Part shown: positions 7,581-16,910 of the stretch, piece by piece
How the letters are laid out: each line of letters opens with the position of its first letter
Position numbering within the stretch: position 1 is the stretch's first letter
Made by a program: the position numbers and the translations under genes
DNA from: Thauera sp.
GTDB lineage: Bacteria > Pseudomonadota > Gammaproteobacteria > Burkholderiales > Rhodocyclaceae
Direction of reading: 5' to 3'
Length of the DNA: 64,000 nucleotides
Assembly (NCBI GenBank): GCA_024235615.1
Contig: JACKMB010000003.1
Span: 186,001-250,000 of the forward strand
Notes under the pieces: model-generated
The model's input: the letters and a program-made list of their open reading frames with translations, nothing else
Told to the model about the DNA's origin: nothing
Database searches by the model: none

Positions 7581-8006
7581 TCAGCGCAGCAAGGCCTTGC
7601 GATGCAGCCCGAGGTGCACCCCGAGACAGGCGACGAAGACGCCGCCGGTGACTGCATGCCAGCGCTTGTTGCCGGTCGCCGCCAGCGCCAGCGATGCGCC
7701 CAGGCTGCCGAGCATGCCGATCTTGGCGGCGCGGTTGACACGGTTGTGGATCGAGCGCCTTGCCTTTCGCGGGGCGGCGAGTGCCGCATCCAAGGCCTGT
7801 TCGATCCGTTGCTCAAGCTTGGCGGGGCTTACCTCGCCGTGGTCAAAAAAAACCACGATACTTCCCGCGACAAGATTAGGGCGCAGTTCTCGAACACCCT
7901 CGAGTGGCGCAAGTTCCTTATGTACGCGGGAGAGGCAGTCCCGTCCGCGCAGCGCAGGATCCTTTACGCGGATGCGACCCGGGGAAGATGAGGCGATTCT
8001 GGTCAT
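7581..8006 (-). CDS. Small membrane protein with cysteine-free HMA-like domain
   Basis: The start is ATG 8006, preceded by GAGGA at a good distance, giving 141 residues. Residues about 4-80 form an HMA-like beta-alpha domain without CxxC but with SSPGRIRVKDPALRG (R11 to G21), the same Arg-x9-Gly pattern as in the N-terminus of the P-type ATPase at 1703. A basic linker is followed by two hydrophobic segments (about 98-112 and 120-136, AKIGMLGSLGASLALAA and VTGGVFVACLGVHLGL). Such small HMA-plus-two-helix proteins occur in ferrosome-type loci; the link is inferred. The gene contains a run of eight T at 7846-7853 and its 5' half looks less GC-rich than its neighbours. It ends convergently against the M14-like gene. 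Confidence 0.75.
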   Translation of the reverse strand: MTRIASSSPGRIRVKDPALRGRDCLSRVHKELAPLEGVRELRPNLVAGSIVVFFDHGEVSPAKLEQRIEQALDAALAAPRKARRSIHNRVNRAAKIGMLGSLGASLALAATGNKRWHAVTGGVFVACLGVHLGLHRKALLR

Positions 8007-8141
8007 GGGCAGGTTCCTCAACGGGTTGCTTCGGTTGCGGTCGAATCGAGGCCGAAGAGTGGAGAGTTTGACACCAATCCCTGGTCGACCTGCCGATGGT
8101 TGCTTCCCGCAGAGCCCCCAGGGGAGTCCGAGGGTGAAAGA

Positions 8142-9320
8142 TCATGCTTTGACCACCGTCCAGTGGTTGTCTGGTGCGATCTCCACCGGCCAGCGCAGCA
8201 ATACCGGGTCACGTTGCGGGTGCCAGAAGCCGAGGCCACGCGGCGAGCCGATCAGGCTGGCATGAGTGCCGTCGAGTGCGACCTCGGCGAGTGCGCCTGC
8301 CTTGTTGAGTTCGGCGATGACCTCCAGGCGCTCGGGCGCCGCCGGATGCCAGCGCGTCACCCGGTTACTGCGTTCGGCGGATAGGTAGAAACCTCCGTCC
8401 ATGCCGATGGCGATGTCGCCGCAGTAACCTGCGCCGACGGTCTCGCGACTGGGGATCTGCAGCGTCTCTCCGTTCCACACCGCCAGGATGGGCGCTGCGG
8501 CGCGCTCGGCCGCGTCGTCGTGCTCGGCCTGCAGCGCCACGCCGACCAGCGTGCGCCCGCCCGCGACCGGCACCGCGCCGAGCGCAAGATGGCGCACACT
8601 CAGGCGCTTGTCCTTCAGCCACCACTGGCCGAGGCGTTCGCCACTCTGCGGATCGAGTCGCACCAGCGAGGAGTCCATGCGGTCGAGGTCGCGCTTGCGG
8701 TCACCGGCTGCGCGCAGGATGCCGCCGTTGGCCACCACCAGCTTGCCCTCGGCGTCGAACAGCAGCTCGTGCGGCTCGATGCCGCGGGTGGGGAACTCCG
8801 CTTCCTTGCGCAGACTGTCGCGCCGGCGCACGGCGATCCAGCCTTGGGTGGAGCCGGTCTCGGATTCGGTGGTGTACAGCCACTCGCCCGCGGGGTCGAA
8901 GACCGCGTGACCGTTGAGAGTGCGCCCGCTCTTCTCGTCCTCGAGCACCTGGCGGGCGAGGACTTCGCCGTCGGCGGCGCAGCGCATCAGCCAGGGGCCG
9001 GGGCGGTTGGCGCAAACCAGGAAGCCGCCATCGCGGTCGGGCAGCAGGCCGTGGACGCGATCCGGGACGGCGATGGCGGTCTCGATGCGGGCGACGCCTT
9101 GCTGCCAGTCGGGCACCAGGATACCGACGTAGTCGGTGGTGCCTTCGGCCTTTGCGCCGCGCGCGGCGCCGTCGCGGCCGAGGTCATGAAGGCTGCGCCA
9201 CGCGGCGATCAGGCGGATTTCGGGAAACTCACCGGGTGTGGTCGCGGCGAGCAGGTGGCGTGGCAGCAGGGCGAGCGAGAGGCCGCCGCCCAGCGTGCGC
9301 AGGAAGTCGCGTTTGTTCAT
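8142..9320 (-). CDS. DUF1513 periplasmic protein
   Basis: The 392-residue product starts with a Tat-like signal (NKRDFLRTLGGGLSLALLP). The remainder is a beta-propeller-like DUF1513 protein, with repeated blocks such as VHGLLPDRDGGFLVCANRPG, EPHELLFDAEGKLVVANGG and a GYCGDIAIGMDGGFYLSAERSNRV segment. DUF1513 genes are usually found beside imelysin-type (IrpA) and dihaem genes in periplasmic iron-uptake operons; here those partners are absent and the gene sits 59 bases downstream of a siderophore receptor. A role in handling ferric complexes in the periplasm is inferred from that context. Confidence 0.85.
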   Translation of the reverse strand: MNKRDFLRTLGGGLSLALLPRHLLAATTPGEFPEIRLIAAWRSLHDLGRDGAARGAKAEGTTDYVGILVPDWQQGVARIETAIAVPDRVHGLLPDRDGGFLVCANRPGPWLMRCAADGEVLARQVLEDEKSGRTLNGHAVFDPAGEWLYTTESETGSTQGWIAVRRRDSLRKEAEFPTRGIEPHELLFDAEGKLVVANGGILRAAGDRKRDLDRMDSSLVRLDPQSGERLGQWWLKDKRLSVRHLALGAVPVAGGRTLVGVALQAEHDDAAERAAAPILAVWNGETLQIPSRETVGAGYCGDIAIGMDGGFYLSAERSNRVTRWHPAAPERLEVIAELNKAGALAEVALDGTHASLIGSPRGLGFWHPQRDPVLLRWPVEIAPDNHWTVVKA

Positions 9321-9379
9321 CGGGGTGTTCCAGTGGAAACGACGGACCCCGCTGGGGCCCGTCGATCGATGCGCTCGGA

Positions 9380-11551
9380 TCAGAACTTGTATTCGCCGGT
9401 CAGGATGATCGCGCGGCCGGTGCCGGGGATGGCGAAGCCGCCCTGGTCATACACGGCGTCGTAGTACACACGGTCGAAGATGTTCTTGACGTTCAGGCGC
9501 GCGGCCCAGCTCTTCTGCTCATACGCGAGCATCGCATCCCAGCGCGCGTAGCCGGGCGCGGCGTTGGGCGTGAACTTGCCGTCGATGAAGTTGCTGTTCG
9601 CGTTGGCGGCCGTGGGCACGTAGGCGTAGCGATCGCTCTTGGCTTCGACGCCGCCGCCGATCTTCCAGCCGCCGCCGAGCGCATAGGTTGACCACAGGTT
9701 GAAGGTCAGCTTGGGCGTGTTGCGCGGGCGCTGACCCTCGAGGCGCGGGTCCGCGCCGGGTGCGGCCTCGAGGATCTCCGCGTCCATCACCGAGAAGCCG
9801 CTGAACACCTCCCAGTTCGGCGTCACGCGGCCGGCGACCTCCAGTTCCAGGCCGTCGGTGCGGCGCTTCCTGGTCAGGATCGCGGCGCTCGACTCGAGGT
9901 CGGTATTGCGCTCCCACTCCTTGTCGGCACGGTACAGTGCTGCACGCAGGGCGAGATCGCCTTCCATCAGCATCCACTTGGCGCCGAGCTCGGTGACCTT
10001 GCTACGCTCGGCCGGGAAGCTTCCGCCGGAGAGCTGGTAGAGGTCGGCGGTCGGGCTGAACGAGTCGCTGTAGCTGATGTAGTAGTGGGTGTACTCGGTC
10101 GGATGCCAGGACAGGCCGGTGCGCAGGCTGGTCTCGCTGAAGTCGAGCTGCGGCGAGTTCAGGCTGGAGTATTCGGCGTCGAGCGAGTCGTGGCGTGCCC
10201 CCAGGGTCAGCTTCCAGTCCGGGATGAACTCGATGGTGTCCTGGGCGTAGAAGGCCAGGGTGTCGCCCTCGTAGGTGATCGCCGGCGCGGAGGTGAAGGC
10301 GCCCGGACGATAGAAGCGACCCGCGCCCGGGTCCAGGTCCTGCAGGCTGCGGCGGCTGGAGTCTTCCTTCAGGTACTCGACGCCGGCGAGCAGCTCGTGC
10401 TTCATGCCGAACAGGTCGGCACGTGCGGTGAGGTCGGATTGCAGGGTCAGGTTCTCGGTTTCGGTCTGGCGCACCTTGGGGCTACCGGTGCTGCCGTCGA
10501 AGCTCGGTGCTGCGGTCCGGTTGGGCGCCTGCGCCCAGTACACGCGCTCGTAGCTCGCGTGGCGCAACTGGGTGCGGATTTCGGCCTGCGAGGACAGCTT
10601 ATGCTGGTGCACCAGCGAGGTCATCGAGGTGTCGCTGTCGTCGAAGGTGTTGTTGGTGCCCCAGAAGGTGTCGGCGGAGAAGTCCTTCGTCGGGCGCTTG
10701 GTGGCTGGATCGAAGGAGATGCCGTAATCGGGGTTGTCGCGCGTCTTCAGGTAGTAATGATTGAAGGTGAATTCGTTGTCCGTAAACAGGCCGGTGACCA
10801 GGCTGAGGCCGACGCCCTCGCGATGGATTTCGGGTTCGGCCCCGTCCGCGGGGTTGCTGCGCCAGCTGCCCTCGTCGCGCTTCATCACGTTCAGTCGCAC
10901 CGCGGTGCTGTCGCCCAGTTCCTTGTTGAAGTCGCCGGTCACTTCGCGGTAATCGTCGATGCCGACGCTGCCGGTGATCCTGCCGCGGTTGCCGAGCAGC
11001 GGCGTCTTGGTGACCTGGTTGATTACGCCGCCAGCCTGGCCGCGTCCGAACAGCATGGCGGCCGAGCCACGCAGTACGTCGATCTGCTCGAGGTTGAAGG
11101 TCTCGCGGTTGTACTGTGCGGTGTCGCGGATGCCGTCGAGATACATGTCTCCGAAGGTGTAGAAGCCGCGCAGGTTCATGTTGTCGCCCGAGCGGCCGCC
11201 TTCCGCAGCGTTGAACGATAGGCCGGAGACGTTGCGCAGTGCTTCCTTCAGACTGCCGACCTGCTGCTCCTCCATCAACGTGTTGGTGACTGTGGTGACC
11301 GCCTGCGGGATATCGTGCGGGTCCTGCAGGACCTTGCCGACGCGCGTCGCAGTGGCACGGTGGCCGTCCTGCGGAGCAGCGTCTTCGGCAGCGTTGACGG
11401 TGACCGTCGGCAGTGTCTTGGCCGAGGAGGGAGTGGCTTGTGCCTGCGCGCCTGCCGACAGGACGGCGAGCATGATCGCGCTCAGGGGCAGCAGGGGGCG
11501 AGTGGGGGCGTGCGCGGGCCGCGCCGCGCCGGAACGAACGGCAGCTTTCAT
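9380..11551 (-). CDS. TonB-dependent siderophore receptor
   Basis: The 723-residue outer-membrane receptor has a signal peptide ending near AQA, a TonB-box-like LPTVTVNA, then a plug domain (DIPQAVTTVT, LRNVSGLSFNA, NLRGF, LEQIDVLRGSAAMLFGRG, GGVINQVTK) and a 22-strand barrel ending in an aromatic residue (GEYKF). The plug motifs fit the catecholate/hydroxamate siderophore receptors (Fiu/FhuE-like); the ligand cannot be told. A Fur-like operator lies about 100-135 bases upstream. DUF1513 follows on the same strand. Energy would come from the TonB-ExbB-ExbD set at 18.6-20.7 kb. Confidence 0.95.
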   Translation of the reverse strand: MKAAVRSGAARPAHAPTRPLLPLSAIMLAVLSAGAQAQATPSSAKTLPTVTVNAAEDAAPQDGHRATATRVGKVLQDPHDIPQAVTTVTNTLMEEQQVGSLKEALRNVSGLSFNAAEGGRSGDNMNLRGFYTFGDMYLDGIRDTAQYNRETFNLEQIDVLRGSAAMLFGRGQAGGVINQVTKTPLLGNRGRITGSVGIDDYREVTGDFNKELGDSTAVRLNVMKRDEGSWRSNPADGAEPEIHREGVGLSLVTGLFTDNEFTFNHYYLKTRDNPDYGISFDPATKRPTKDFSADTFWGTNNTFDDSDTSMTSLVHQHKLSSQAEIRTQLRHASYERVYWAQAPNRTAAPSFDGSTGSPKVRQTETENLTLQSDLTARADLFGMKHELLAGVEYLKEDSSRRSLQDLDPGAGRFYRPGAFTSAPAITYEGDTLAFYAQDTIEFIPDWKLTLGARHDSLDAEYSSLNSPQLDFSETSLRTGLSWHPTEYTHYYISYSDSFSPTADLYQLSGGSFPAERSKVTELGAKWMLMEGDLALRAALYRADKEWERNTDLESSAAILTRKRRTDGLELEVAGRVTPNWEVFSGFSVMDAEILEAAPGADPRLEGQRPRNTPKLTFNLWSTYALGGGWKIGGGVEAKSDRYAYVPTAANANSNFIDGKFTPNAAPGYARWDAMLAYEQKSWAARLNVKNIFDRVYYDAVYDQGGFAIPGTGRAIILTGEYKF

Positions 11552-11649
11552 CGTGACTCTCTAGGGTGTTGGATCGGGAAGTCGGTGCTGGCTGGCTTCC
11601 CGATCGACGGAGTGACGATGACCGTTTCAGGTGGCTGGCTGGGCGAGAC

Positions 11650-11686
11650 GTTGCGAATTATGGTAAAAACGCGAATCGTTCGCAAC
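11650..11686 (-). promoter_or_regulatory. Fur-like operator upstream of the siderophore receptor
   Basis: The AT-richer stretch has GTTGCGAA (11650-11657) and its exact reverse complement TTCGCAAC (11679-11686). Within it GCGAATCGTTCGC (11671-11683) has perfect 5-bp arms around TCG. GCGAAT hexamers are the form of the Fur repeat seen in many betaproteobacteria, and the clear Fur box at 21719 in this window uses a nearly identical hexamer. It sits about 100 bases before the receptor start. Confidence 0.55.
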
Positions 11687-11775
11687 AAGTTTTAACGAGT
11701 CCAGAAGATTTCCGGCCTGCGGTCGCGACGTTTTCGCTACTACGAGCGCCTCGCGGTGGCGCTGGCGGCTGCGGC

Positions 11776-13149
11776 TCAGTCGGCCGGCCGCCCCGCACCC
11801 CACCCGCCCCCGAGCGCCTTGTACAGATTCACCGCATCGCCGAGCCGTGCGAGGCGCAACTGCGCGAGCTGGTCCTGCGCCGAGAACAGGGTGCGCTGGG
11901 CGTCGAGCACGGTGAGCAGGCCGTCGGCGCCTTCGCGGTAGCGCAGCTCCGCCAGGCGCAGGCTGCGCCTGGCTTCGGCGAGGATCTCGCGCTGGGCGGC
12001 CTCCTGGTTGGCGTCGCGGAGGCCGTCGGCGAGGGCGTCCTCGACCTCTTTGAGGGCGACGAGGATGGCGCGGCGGTGGGCCTCCAGCAACTCGCGCTGG
12101 CGCGAGCGCTGCACCTCGACCTCGGCGCGCAGGCGGCCGCCGTCGAAGATCTTCTGCACCACGCTGGCCGACAGCGACAGCGTGCGCGTGGTGTCGGCGA
12201 GCGAGAGCAGGGCGGCGCTGCCGACGCCCGCGCCCGCCGCGAGGTCGATGCCGGGCAGCAGCGCGGCGCGCGCCGCGGCGACGTTGGCCGCCGCCGCGGC
12301 GAGGCGGGCCTCGCTGGCAGCGAGGTCGGGGCGGCGCAGCAGCAGTTCGGAGGGCAGACCGGCGTCGATGCCCGGGACCTGCAAGGCCTCGAGGCGCTCG
12401 TCGCCCGCGATGCCGTCCTGCGGATTGCGCCCGAGCAGGATGGCGAGCGCGCTGCGGGTCTGGCGCAGCTGTACCTCCAGGGGCTCGATGGCCTTGCGCT
12501 GGTTGAGCACGGTGCTGCGCTGCTGGCTGAGCTCGAGCGCCGAGGCGGCGCCGTTGTCGTAGCGTGCCTGCACCACGCGCAGCACGCCCTCGGCGATGGC
12601 GAGGTTTTGGCGGGCGATCTCCACGCGCTCCTGCAGCGCGAGGCTCTGGAACCAGGTCGTGGCGACGCTCGCGCTCAGCGACAGGCGGGCGGCGTCGTAG
12701 TCGTGGCGGGTGGCGGCGAGGCTGGCGCGGCTGGCGTCCACGCCGGCGGCGATGCGGCCCCACAGGTCGAGCTCGTAGCTCGCGCCCAGGCTCAGGTCGG
12801 TGCTGCCGGACTCGTTGCCGCCCACGTTGCGCGTGGCGCTGCCGCCGCCCAGGTTCAGCGCCGGCAACAGCGACGCCCCCGCCTGGCGCAGCGCGAGCTC
12901 TGCCTGCACCACGCGCTCGGCCTGGATGCGCAGGTCCGGCGCGGCGGCCATCGCTTCGGCGACCAGGGCGTCGAGCCGGGCCGAGCCGAAGCCTTGCCAC
13001 CAGGCTGCGTCGACCGCCGCGCCCTCCGCGGGGGCGGTCTCCGCCCATGCGTCCGGCAGGGGCTGGTCGGGTCGGGCGACGGGTTCGGTGATCGCGCAGC
13101 CGGCCGCGAGCAGGGCGGTCAGCAAGGGCAGCAGGCGGCTGCGCAGCAA
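11776..13149 (-). CDS. NodT-family outer-membrane efflux lipoprotein
   Basis: The product is a TolC/NodT-type outer-membrane channel. It has a lipobox LLAAGC (Cys18 from the chosen start), two OEP repeats with ELDLWGRI and [12 protein letters not shown] landmarks, long coiled-coil helices, and a C-terminal YKALGGGW. The frame is open far upstream into macB. I chose TTG 13149 because it gives a normal 17-residue lipoprotein signal ([18 protein letters not shown]); an ATG at 13266 would add 39 unlikely residues encoded by a hairpin-rich intergenic segment. It is the last gene of a macA-macB-nodT set, which together would form a tripartite exporter. Confidence 0.88.
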   Translation of the reverse strand: MLRSRLLPLLTALLAAGCAITEPVARPDQPLPDAWAETAPAEGAAVDAAWWQGFGSARLDALVAEAMAAAPDLRIQAERVVQAELALRQAGASLLPALNLGGGSATRNVGGNESGSTDLSLGASYELDLWGRIAAGVDASRASLAATRHDYDAARLSLSASVATTWFQSLALQERVEIARQNLAIAEGVLRVVQARYDNGAASALELSQQRSTVLNQRKAIEPLEVQLRQTRSALAILLGRNPQDGIAGDERLEALQVPGIDAGLPSELLLRRPDLAASEARLAAAAANVAAARAALLPGIDLAAGAGVGSAALLSLADTTRTLSLSASVVQKIFDGGRLRAEVEVQRSRQRELLEAHRRAILVALKEVEDALADGLRDANQEAAQREILAEARRSLRLAELRYREGADGLLTVLDAQRTLFSAQDQLAQLRLARLGDAVNLYKALGGGWGAGRPAD

Positions 13150-13164
13150 CGAGCCTGCCGAGAT

Positions 13165-13185
13165 GCGGGCTTGCCCGCGACTACG
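13165..13185. repeat. REP-like hairpin between macB and nodT
   Basis: GCGGGC-TT-GCCCGC followed by GACTAC resembles the short palindromic REP-type elements common in GC-rich gammaproteobacteria and betaproteobacteria. A related GTAGGAGCGGC...GCCGC element lies at 42292. Only these two were noticed here, so the assignment is tentative. Confidence 0.4.
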
Positions 13186-13274
13186 GGGGCGTGAGGAGCG
13201 TCCCCCACGGGCGGAGCCGACCGTCTCCCCGCAGTCGCGGCCGTTCGTGATCGATTGGGTATGCATGTACAAGC

Positions 13275-15302
13275 CTATTCCGAAGCCAGCGCAACCACCG
13301 GGTCGAGCCGGGCGGCCTTGCGCGCGGGCAGGTAGCCGAACACCAGGCCGGTGAGGAAGGCGCAGCTGAAGGCGAGCACCACCGGCGTGAGCGAGTACTG
13401 CACCGCGGTGTCGAAGGCCTCGATGATGGCGGCGGCGCCGAGCCCGACGGCGACGCCGATCAGCCCGCCCACCGCCGACACCACCAGGGCCTCGATGAGG
13501 AACTGCTGCAGGATGTTGCGCGTGCGCGCGCCGGTGGCCATGCGGATGCCGATCTCGCGGGTGCGCTCGGTGACCGACACCAGCATGATGTTCATGACCC
13601 CGATGCCGCCCACCAGCAGCGAGATCGCCGCCACCGTGCCGAGCAGCACGGTGAGCGTGTTCTGTGTTTCCGACACGGTGTCGATCACCGAGGCCATGTT
13701 GCGGATCTGGAAGTCCTCCACGCCGTGGCGTGCAAGCAGCAGGCTCTGCACTGCGGCCTGGGTGTCGTCGATCTGGCCGACGTCCTCGACCGCCACCGTC
13801 ACGTTGCGCAGGAAGCGCTGCCCGGTGATGCGCAGGCTGGCGGTGGTGAAGGGCATGAATACGATGTCGTCCTGGTCCTGCCCCCAAGGGGTGGCGCCCT
13901 TGGGGGTCATCACGCCCATGACCTGGAAGGGGATGTTGTTCACCAGGATGAACTCGCCCACCGCGTCGCGCCCCGGGAACAGCGCGCGCGCCACGGTCTG
14001 GCCGAGCACGGCGACGGTGGCGTAGCGCGCCTCGTCCTCGGCGCTGAAGAAGGTGCCGCTCGCCGGCGCCCAGTTGCGCGCGACGACGTAGTCGGCCGAG
14101 GTGCCGTTGACGCTGCTGCGGTGGTCGAGGTTGCCGGCGCGCAGCGTGATCGTTGCGCCCTGCTCGGGCACCGAGGCGAGCACGTTGGGCAGCTCGGCGA
14201 TGGCCTGCACGTCCTCGATCACCAGCGTGGCGGGGGCGTCGCGCCCGCGTGTGTTGGGCGCGCCCGGACGCACGGTGAGCAGGTTGGTGCCCATCGCGCT
14301 GACCTGGTCGATCACCTTCTGCTTGGCGCCGTCGCCGATCGCCAGCATGGCGATCACCGAGGCCACGCCGATGACGATGCCGAGCAGGGTGAGGATGGTG
14401 CGGAAGAGGTTGGCGCGCAGCGCGCGCAGCGCGGTGCGGGTGGCCTCCACCACGTCGGACAGCGGCGAGGTGCGATCGACGTGAGGGGCGAAGTCCGGCT
14501 CCGGCACCTGCGGCGGGCGCGGCCCGGGGTCGGCGACGATGCGGCCGTCGCGGATCTCGATGATGCGCTGCGCCTGCTCGGCGACCTCGCGCTCGTGCGT
14601 GATCAGCACGATGGTGTGGCCGGCGGAGGAGAGCTCGGCGAGCAGCTTCATGACCTCGGCGCCGCTCCGGCTGTCGAGCGCGCCGGTGGGCTCGTCGGCG
14701 AAGATGATGCGACCGCCGTTCATCAGCGCGCGCGCGATCGACACGCGCTGTTGCTGGCCGCCGGAGAGCTGGCCGGGGCGGTGGTGGATGCGCTCGCCCA
14801 GGCCCAGGCGGGCGAGCAGCTCTTCGGCGCGGGCGTGGCGCTCCTCGCGCGGCATGCCGGAGTACACCGCCGGCACCTCGACGTTGTCGCGCGCGGTGGC
14901 GCCGCCGAGCAGGTTGTAGCTCTGGAACACGAAGCCGAAGGCCTCGCGGCGCAGGCGCGCGAGCGCGTCGCGGTCGAGCGCGGCGACGTCCTCGCCCATG
15001 AAGCGGTAGGTGCCGCCGCTGGGGCGATCGAGGCAGCCGAGGATGTTCATCAGCGTCGACTTGCCCGAGCCCGAGGCCCCCATGATGGCGACGAACTCGC
15101 CGGCGTGGATGGTCAGGTCGATGCCGTGCAGCACGCGGGTCTCGACCTCGCCATTGACGAAGCTGCGCGTGATGCCGCGGAGCTCGATGAGCGGGGCTGC
15201 AGTCGACGACGCCACGCGGGGGGCCGCCCGCGTCGCCGTGGCGGCCGCCGGCGGATCGGAGGAGGGGCGCGCGCCCTCGCCTGGAAGGCGTTCGACCTTC
15301 AT
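13275..15302 (-). CDS. macB: MacB-type ABC transporter (ATPase-permease fusion)
   Basis: The 675-residue protein has an N-terminal ABC ATPase with Walker [10 protein letters not shown] (about residue 75), signature LSGGQQQR and Walker [13 protein letters not shown]. These are followed by a FtsX-type membrane domain: one helix near 305, a large periplasmic MacB core, and three C-terminal helices. MacB uses ATP to drive periplasmic export of macrolides, haem-related compounds, siderophores or peptides through an outer-membrane channel. It overlaps macA by 4 nt and precedes the NodT gene. An extra Ala/Pro-rich lead of about 35 residues precedes the ATPase domain. The substrate is unknown; siderophore export is possible given the iron genes on both sides. 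Confidence 0.95.
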   Translation of the reverse strand: MKVERLPGEGARPSSDPPAAATATRAAPRVASSTAAPLIELRGITRSFVNGEVETRVLHGIDLTIHAGEFVAIMGASGSGKSTLMNILGCLDRPSGGTYRFMGEDVAALDRDALARLRREAFGFVFQSYNLLGGATARDNVEVPAVYSGMPREERHARAEELLARLGLGERIHHRPGQLSGGQQQRVSIARALMNGGRIIFADEPTGALDSRSGAEVMKLLAELSSAGHTIVLITHEREVAEQAQRIIEIRDGRIVADPGPRPPQVPEPDFAPHVDRTSPLSDVVEATRTALRALRANLFRTILTLLGIVIGVASVIAMLAIGDGAKQKVIDQVSAMGTNLLTVRPGAPNTRGRDAPATLVIEDVQAIAELPNVLASVPEQGATITLRAGNLDHRSSVNGTSADYVVARNWAPASGTFFSAEDEARYATVAVLGQTVARALFPGRDAVGEFILVNNIPFQVMGVMTPKGATPWGQDQDDIVFMPFTTASLRITGQRFLRNVTVAVEDVGQIDDTQAAVQSLLLARHGVEDFQIRNMASVIDTVSETQNTLTVLLGTVAAISLLVGGIGVMNIMLVSVTERTREIGIRMATGARTRNILQQFLIEALVVSAVGGLIGVAVGLGAAAIIEAFDTAVQYSLTPVVLAFSCAFLTGLVFGYLPARKAARLDPVVALASE

Positions 15303-16627
15303 AGCCGCGGGGTCATCTGCGGGCGGCCGGTGCCGTTGCCGACCACCAGGCCGGAGACCACGCGCTCGCCCTCGGCCAGCCCGGACAGCACCTGCGCCTG
15401 CACACGGTTGGAGACGCCGAGCTCGACCTTGCGCTCTTCCAGCGCGCCGCGTGCGTCCGCCACCCGCACCGTCCCCGAGCGCGGCGCCGCGCCGGTCGCG
15501 CCCGGTGTGAGGCCACGCCCCTGGCCCGCGCCCATGCCGCCTCCCCGGCCCGGGCCGCCATTGCCGGCGGGCTGCGCGCGTGCCCGGCGGGGCGCGGCGG
15601 CGGGGCGGCCGCGCCCGCCCGCCTGGGGCGCGCGCGCCTGGCCCTGCGCGAGCGCGGCCATCGGGATCAGCAGCGCGTCCTTCGCCTGCGCGACCACGAA
15701 GAAGACCTGCGCGGTCATCTGCGTCATCAGCCGGCCGTCGGGGTTGGGCACGTCGAAGAGCGCGTTGTAGAGCACCACGTTGTTGGTCACCGTGGGCGTG
15801 GGCTCGACCTTCTCGAGCTTGCCGTGCCAGCGCTTGCCGCTGCCGCCCAGGGTGGTGAAGTAGGCCTCCATGCCCAGCTTGACGCGGCCGATGTCGGCCT
15901 CCGACACCTGTGTCTGCACGGTCATCGTGGACAGGTCGGCGATGCGCATCACCACCGGTGCCTGCTGGTTGGTGTTGAGCGTCTGGCCCTGGCGCGCGCT
16001 GATCGACACCACGGTGCCGGCCATCGGCGACAGGATGCGGGCGTACTGCAGGTTGGCCTCGTCGGCGCGCAGGGTGGATTCGATCTGCTCGATCTGCGCG
16101 CGCAGCGCGTCGAGCTGGGCTGCCGCCGACTTGGCCGAGGCCTCGGCGGTCTGCAGGCTCTCCTTGGTGGTGGCGTCCTCGGCCATCAGCGCGCGCTGGC
16201 GGCGGAGCTGGATCTGCGCGAGGGCGAGCTGGGCCTCGCGGTCCTGGAGCTGCGCACGCAGGTTCCTGAGCTGGGCGCGCGAGGCGTCGACGCGCGCGCG
16301 ATACACCGTGGGGTCGATCTCGGCGAGCAACTGGCCGGCCTCCACCGTGTCGCCGACCTCGACGTGGATCTTGCGCAGCTGGCCGGAGACCTGCGCGCCC
16401 ACGTCCACGTAGTCGCGCGGCTGCAGGGTGCCGGTGGCGGTGACGACGTCCTCGATGTCGCCACGCTGTACGGCGGAGAACTGGTAGTTGGTGGCGGCGT
16501 CGCGCTCGCCGAGGAAGGCGCTGCGGCCGTACCAGCCGCCGGCGAGCAGCAGCGGCACCAGGATCAGCACGGCGCGGCGTCCCCAGCGCGGGCGGGCGGT
16601 TCGGGTGGAGGGCTTGTCGTCGTTCAT
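15299..16627 (-). CDS. macA: MacA-type periplasmic adaptor
   Basis: The 442-residue membrane-fusion protein has one N-terminal membrane helix (about 16-32), a split lipoyl domain ([22 protein letters not shown] ... [10 protein letters not shown]), a coiled-coil hairpin between (about 115-195), and beta-barrel and membrane-proximal domains. Near residues 327-382 it carries an unusual insert of about 55 residues rich in Gly, Arg, Pro and Ala ([21 protein letters not shown]). It is the first gene of the macA-macB-nodT operon and diverges from the peroxidase gene; the FNR-type site at 16789 lies between the two starts. Confidence 0.93.
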   Translation of the reverse strand: MNDDKPSTRTARPRWGRRAVLILVPLLLAGGWYGRSAFLGERDAATNYQFSAVQRGDIEDVVTATGTLQPRDYVDVGAQVSGQLRKIHVEVGDTVEAGQLLAEIDPTVYRARVDASRAQLRNLRAQLQDREAQLALAQIQLRRQRALMAEDATTKESLQTAEASAKSAAAQLDALRAQIEQIESTLRADEANLQYARILSPMAGTVVSISARQGQTLNTNQQAPVVMRIADLSTMTVQTQVSEADIGRVKLGMEAYFTTLGGSGKRWHGKLEKVEPTPTVTNNVVLYNALFDVPNPDGRLMTQMTAQVFFVVAQAKDALLIPMAALAQGQARAPQAGGRGRPAAAPRRARAQPAGNGGPGRGGGMGAGQGRGLTPGATGAAPRSGTVRVADARGALEERKVELGVSNRVQAQVLSGLAEGERVVSGLVVGNGTGRPQMTPRL

Positions 16628-16788
16628 GGAGTTCCGCGTTCTCGGCCGATGGGCCGGGTCGTTCGTCGAGTCATGGGTGAGAGGATAGCGGGTGGGCGGA
16701 AGGCTGCTTGTATCGGAATGCAGCGCCGCCGCGAACAGCGGGAAGACCTCGACGAAGGTGCTGCGTTCCGTCCTAAGGTGCCCAAAGG

Positions 16789-16802
16789 TTGATCATGATC
16801 AA
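16789..16802. promoter_or_regulatory. FNR/ANR-type operator
   Basis: TTGATCATGATCAA is a perfect match to the FNR/CRP-family consensus TTGATnnnnATCAA and a perfect palindrome. It lies 109 bases before the dihaem peroxidase start and 162 bases before the divergent macA start. Dihaem cytochrome c peroxidases are commonly induced by FNR/ANR under low oxygen, so the peroxidase is the likely target. Confidence 0.8.
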
Positions 16803-16910
16803 GAAAGCATTGCTTTAGACGAGATCTAATAAGTGCATCGAAACACTCCGTCCCAAGCGGGGTGCGTATCCTGGAAGTGGCAATTCGCCGAGCTGGCAAG
16901 GAGAAGCATC

